From assembly GCA_005223375.1 (NCBI GenBank), contig RXOD01004545.1, positions 1 to 20,726 of the forward strand: DNA of 20,726 nt, in the 5' to 3' direction. Under the pieces are notes generated by a model. That model did no database searches and was not told the DNA's origin. It saw only the letters and a list, made by a program, of their open reading frames with translations. The translations under genes and the position numbers were made by a program. Source of the stretch: Amoebophrya sp. AT5.2. Its lineage: Eukaryota > Sar > Dinophyceae > Syndiniales > Amoebophryaceae. Shown in pieces: positions 16,742 to 20,726 of the stretch. The stretch's first letter is position 1. Each line of letters opens with the position of its first letter.

Positions 16742-19422
16742 CTACACCGTGACGAGCAGCTCGGGCGTGAGCTCATCGAACTGGCGCAGCACTGCCGTCT
16801 GGGCGTCCACCCACTGCGTTACCTATGTTTATGTAGTTGCAAGAATAGTTCGTTGTACAACAAATCGATATCAACATCGAATTCGACAATACGACTGAGA
16901 AAAAATCTCTGATCATCTTCTTCGATAGGCAGCAAGGACAACAAAAGGCAGCCGCTGCAACTGCAAGAACATTAATATTTATAGGTACTCTGCTTTCGAG
17001 GTCTTTGATGCGTCCGTGGTCGAGCACTCGGGGCTTGACGTAGTGGTAGGTGAAGAGCTGCGCGACCTGGTCGATGGTGCCTTTGATGAGGTCCGCGCAC
17101 ATCGCATTGATCAGCAATGTCTCCACGTCGTCCACGCGAATCAGCTTTCGCAGCTCCGCCAAAGGGATGGACCGCTTGCCTTTCGGCTGCCGAAACGCGT
17201 ACTCCATCAGCACGGTGGAGCAAAACTTCTCGTACACGAGCTTCTCGTTCTTCTTCAACAGGGAAGATGCAGCGATCTGCAGAATCGAACGAAAAAAAAA
17301 ATACATGTGTACGCCATAAATGATTATTGCTGCAGCACTAGCTAATATATAATTACCTGCGCCTTGTGTTTGCTCACCGCTGCGTCGTAGAGTTCGAATT
17401 TGCCTTCCTGGAACGCGTAGAGGAGGTCGTAGATCCAGAGACTCTTCACCGCGGGTTGCTGGAAGAGCTCCATCCCCAGCAACTGCCCGAAGTTGTACTC
17501 TCCCTCCGCGACCAGACTGGCCACGCCGAGGTTCGTCGCCAGGCTTTCCACCGTAACGTCCCGCACCTCAGACACCGGAGTATACCGAAGGTAGTTCACA
17601 GCAGCCTCGTAGTACCTTGAATAGAGATTAGAGACGGAGATGTTGAAAAAATCTTCAATAGGGTGTCGTGAAAGAAGCCTCGAAGTAGAAAAGTGAGTAA
17701 AAAGTACTTCGAGGCGTCTTGCGCGAGGTCCCAGAGGGCCATTTGCGCTTTGTAGAAGGAGGCGAAGGTCGGCGGCTTGATCGCCACCGCCACCCGCTTC
17801 CCGAACAACTCCGCCTTTAGCTCGTCGGCGATCACTTCCTTGGCGGCCTCCACGTCCTCAAACGCCACCAACCTACTTACAGAGAAAGAGATGAAACACA
17901 AAAGGCGTATTTGTAGTTCTTTGTGCCCAAACTGTTTGAAACAGTGAGTTAGAGCACGTGTACGACTTCAAGAATTTGAATCTACGAGCTTTTTCTTGTT
18001 GGTACGAAAGATCGATTACCGGCCTATATGGAGCTCTACTTCTCCTGGTCCCGCGATACTAGATTTCCCACGAGTCAGTTAGGTACGACTTCGAAGTGAG
18101 CCTATAGCAACAAGAAAAAGAAGGACAGGGTCGGCGCTTAAGTCGGCGCCGGGTTCCTTGTCGACGTCGTCTTCCTCCTAGTTTGTTGGGCCATAGAAGT
18201 ACCCGAGCAAGCAGGGGCCATGCTCTTCGTACTCGTCCTCCTGTGGCAGCTGGTGGTGGCGGTGGTGCTCCTGGTTTCTACTCCTGTAAATAACGCCCTA
18301 ACTAAAATCGGATTACAAGCGTTGCCTCCAGGCAATCGTTGCTTTCCCGACGTCCACAGGTGCTGCGCGTACGCTTGTTGGGCACAGAAAAGGGTACAGT
18401 ACTATGTATGCGCGATTCTGTTTGTGTTTCATCTTTCCGTTTCCTATTATTTCTCCTTTGAGGCAGAGGAAGAGGCACTTCGCGTCGAGGAAGTCGCCTT
18501 CCGCCGCTTTTGCGTAGTGGCTTAGGTTCCCGATCTTGCGCTTCGAGAATGCTTGAGAGCCCGAGGATTTGTTTCCTTCCTCCTTCTTCTCTGCCTCCGC
18601 GGATTTGTCCAGCACCTCCTGGTACACAGAAAACTGGTCCGCGAGCCACCCCACCAGCTCCTCCTTCTGCTCCGACAACTTGCCCCTACTACGTAGCCTT
18701 GCCGTCGTATGGAGAGCTTTTCCGCTTAAAGATTTCCAACTACGTGTACGTACTTTTCTGATACTAACTCAACCATATGAGATGAAATCGTCCAGCGATG
18801 GGAGTAGAGACGGGCGGAGAATATCATGTCCGACCTGGCGGCACCTTCTTCGTCCGCTGTACGCCGCACTAGGATCTGGATCTGGTAGGGGGCTATGGAA
18901 TTCATGGCAACACCCGTTGGAAGCTACCCCTGTGGCATGCCCCTCCGCCGGGCCATCATCTGTTGCCGCAGGGGACCTGCACCGATGCCGAAGTAGTCGG
19001 CGAATGGCTTAGGGTCGGCGCTAGTATCTTCGATGAAGAAACATACTATGGATATCGAAACCAAGACCAACACGTGCACGTCGCCCCCGAGTGCCTACTT
19101 CTAGATATTTTGCGGCCGTTGATTCATTAAGCAGAAAAGCGCTCTCTCGATATTTCAGCAGGAAAGCGACGATCTCCATGTACTTGACCGGGTTCAGGTT
19201 CGCGGCGATCGGGCGGATCTCCTTGGCAAAGAGCTCGAGGGCCAACTCCGTCCTTCCCTCCCCCCCAACACCGACCAGCTTCGGAAGCACCTCCACAGCG
19301 AGCGTCTCGACCAACTGGTGATACAGCTTGCGGTTGGCGAAATCCTGCGTCCGCGTCGACACATCCGCACCCACAGCTGGCACGCCAGCAAGCTGCTCGT
19401 AGATGTTGGAAGCAGAAGACAT
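16742..19422 (-). CDS. PSMD13: 26S proteasome lid subunit Rpn9 / PSMD13
   Basis: Rpn9 is a PCI-domain subunit of the 19S regulatory lid and helps assemble and stabilise the proteasome that degrades ubiquitinated proteins. Six exons, 19422-19099, 18678-18479, 17872-17708, 17615-17357, 17276-16989 and 16822-16742, total 1,317 bases (438 residues), somewhat longer than the human protein at about 376. All introns are GT-AG and every phase agrees. Family-like sequence includes DASKYYEAAVNYLRY across the exon 3/4 joint, then AEGEYNFGQLLGMEL and WIYDLLYAFQEGKFELY. The PCI region of exon 5 has RVDDVETLLINAMCADLIKG and VKPRVLDHGRIKDLESR, which parallel the human order of motifs. Extra length lies in a Lys/Glu/Ser-rich insert in exon 2. 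The start is the only ATG opening exon 1. The first acceptor (GGGGCAAG/TTG) is the least certain boundary. Confidence 0.92.
17677..17715. repeat. 11-base perfect inverted repeat over a splice donor
   Basis: GCCTCGAAGTA at 17677-17687 and TACTTCGAGGC at 17705-17715 are exact reverse complements with a 17-base loop. The second arm contains the exon 3 donor of the Rpn9 gene (GT at 17707-17706 on the minus strand). In the transcript, the donor could be paired into a hairpin with the start of the 92-base intron. Confidence 0.8.
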
Positions 19423-19718
19423 ATTGGTCGAGAAGTTTCGACTTACTGGATGATGTAGGAGCTCGAACAACAAGAATCAAGATCAACTAGAAAGATTATC
19501 TCTGACGATGTTGTAGCGGGTTCTTGACGTAGCTGTGCCACTGGCTTTGCCCGAGCTTCGCCTCGCGCCGCACCCGCAGGCTCAGGCACTACTAAATAGG
19601 TGGATGTGCAGCTACAGATATAAAAGCTAGTGCGTCTTTGTTCCTCATGCTTGCTGGTCCTGGTGCTTGGCGCGACGCGCGTTCTTTTTCCGAGTGTTGA
19701 ATGGCGACTCTAACTGAA

Positions 19719-19734
19719 TGACTCATTCGAGTCA
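19719..19734. repeat. Short perfect hairpin
   Basis: TGACTC and GAGTCA are separated by ATTC. It lies about 300 bases upstream of the Rpn9 start. The TGACTCA core resembles a bZIP-type site, but no function can be shown from sequence alone. Confidence 0.4.
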
Positions 19735-20642
19735 GTCATTTAGATTGATTTTGATTATAGGAAGGACGAACCACCAAGGCTGTTGAGGATAGAGACCAAC
19801 ATGGACGTATACATTGATGAACCAACGTTCGTCTATGTTCGTGCTGCCGGCAAGTGCTGCGCGCATGAAGAAACTTTCCGGAATGAAGATCGTGAACACG
19901 CATTTGCGCATTTTGCGAAACAAATCCATTTCTGAGAATGCATGCATACGCAAGATGCAAATGGAAATGATGAACTCACAGCTAGGAGAAATCATCACTC
20001 ATGTCGTTCTTCTGCTCCAGGCACAAATTAAATCCTTCGAGATTCTCCGACGTACTTTGGACTTTTTTAAACGTGTTCGATGGCGATGCCTCCACAAAAA
20101 TAATTCAGTAGACTATTTCCCGCTTGTTGGGTTGCGGCTGCTACGCGGCCTTCGATGCCAGTCCGTGCTCTCGCCCAGTCGGCTTTGCCTTGAGACCGAA
20201 AGCGTTTCTGTTGGTGAATATCGTGTGTACGAATCACAAATAGATCAGAAGAGACGACGGCACAGCAGCTGCAGCTCTGGGGGACCGGGTGCCGCGTGCG
20301 CCGCTAGAGCGGGAAACCTCTGCTAAACGTCGTGGGGTGAGCTTCGGTTCTATCCGCCTCACCTCTACCATCGTTTGCATGAGCCGCATCCTCGTATCCG
20401 ATTGAACTGTTGGCTACCACCATGGTACGCGAAGAACCGCATCGGGCTTCGAAACTGTATCCGCTTCCGCGACCGATCGTGCGATGGATCGCTCCGAGTC
20501 CGGCTAAGCTCGATGTGGGGCAGGATACAAACGAATACAAATACAATAGATACAAATACTTCCTGCTACGCCCCGCCGGAACAATTGTTTTATTAACTGT
20601 CCTGCATCGAAAGCGTTTCAATCCCTAGGTGGTCGAATCGAG

Positions 20643-20664
20643 TCGTAGTCCTAGTCGACTACGA
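20643..20664. repeat. 8-base perfect inverted repeat
   Basis: TCGTAGTC at 20643-20650 and GACTACGA at 20657-20664 have a six-base loop and are followed by an A-rich tract on the plus strand. Function unknown. Confidence 0.5.
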
Positions 20665-20726
20665 AAAAATAAAGAAAAGTTGTATAATCCGCGGTAAGTA
20701 GTTGTATCCACTACTCGCGCGGCCGT

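Larger units (their letters stand above)
19423..20726. other. Right-hand flank, no confident gene
   Basis: About 1,300 bases upstream of the Rpn9 start, lower in GC than the exons. The longest plus-strand frame with an ATG is about 19817-20326 (close to 170 codons). It has no recognisable domain and is of a length that chance could produce, so I do not call it. Small hairpins occur at 19719-19734 and 20643-20664. Confidence 0.4.

Noticed and set aside
19814..20326. Plus-strand frame of about 170 codons upstream of the proteasome gene
   Set aside because: No domain, no clear signal and a length compatible with chance. Kept only as a note on the flank.

Overview
This window looks like nuclear DNA of a protist, most likely an alveolate and possibly a parasitic dinoflagellate of the Syndiniales/Amoebophrya type. 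The evidence is as follows. The genes are split by introns. Exons are GC-rich, while introns and spacers are richer in A+T. Six genes lie head to tail on the minus strand, and no gene on the plus strand can be supported. Most introns are ordinary GT-AG, but at least one has no usable GT-AG pair and is bounded by direct repeats with terminal inverted repeats, as described for introner elements in Amoebophrya. The lineage is an inference; no marker gene is present.

Layout, in the direction of transcription (high to low coordinates): (1) 19422-16742, a six-exon gene for the 26S proteasome lid subunit Rpn9/PSMD13, whose exon phases all close. (2) 16212-14105, a cysteine-rich surface protein with a signal peptide and a GPI-like C-terminal tail. 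(3) 12827-11383, a three-exon gene for an unknown protein starting MGNASSCC, probably myristoylated and palmitoylated. (4) 10629-8461, an intronless SLC22-like major facilitator transporter. (5) 8286-1850, a five-exon gene for a protein of about 1,690 residues with NHL repeats and two PAN/Apple-like modules. (6) 1228 to beyond the left edge, the N-terminal part of a striatin-family scaffold.

The gene set mixes housekeeping functions (proteasome, striatin) with probable cell-surface or secreted functions (NHL/PAN protein, GPI-tailed protein, transporter, acylated protein). No metabolic pathway links them. The common theme is one-directional, fairly dense packing, with spacers of about 175 to 1,280 bases.

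The most interesting signal is in the introns. The NHL/PAN gene has a 380-base intron with 9-base direct repeats and 16-base imperfect terminal inverted repeats. Its removal restores the reading frame, but no register within the direct repeat gives GT-AG ends. A second intron in the same gene looks similar but weaker. In the cysteine-rich gene, an intron appears to have been enlarged by an insertion at its acceptor that duplicated a 10-base palindrome. All gene models come from reading frames, splice phases and remembered family motifs. No alignment or transcript data were available.
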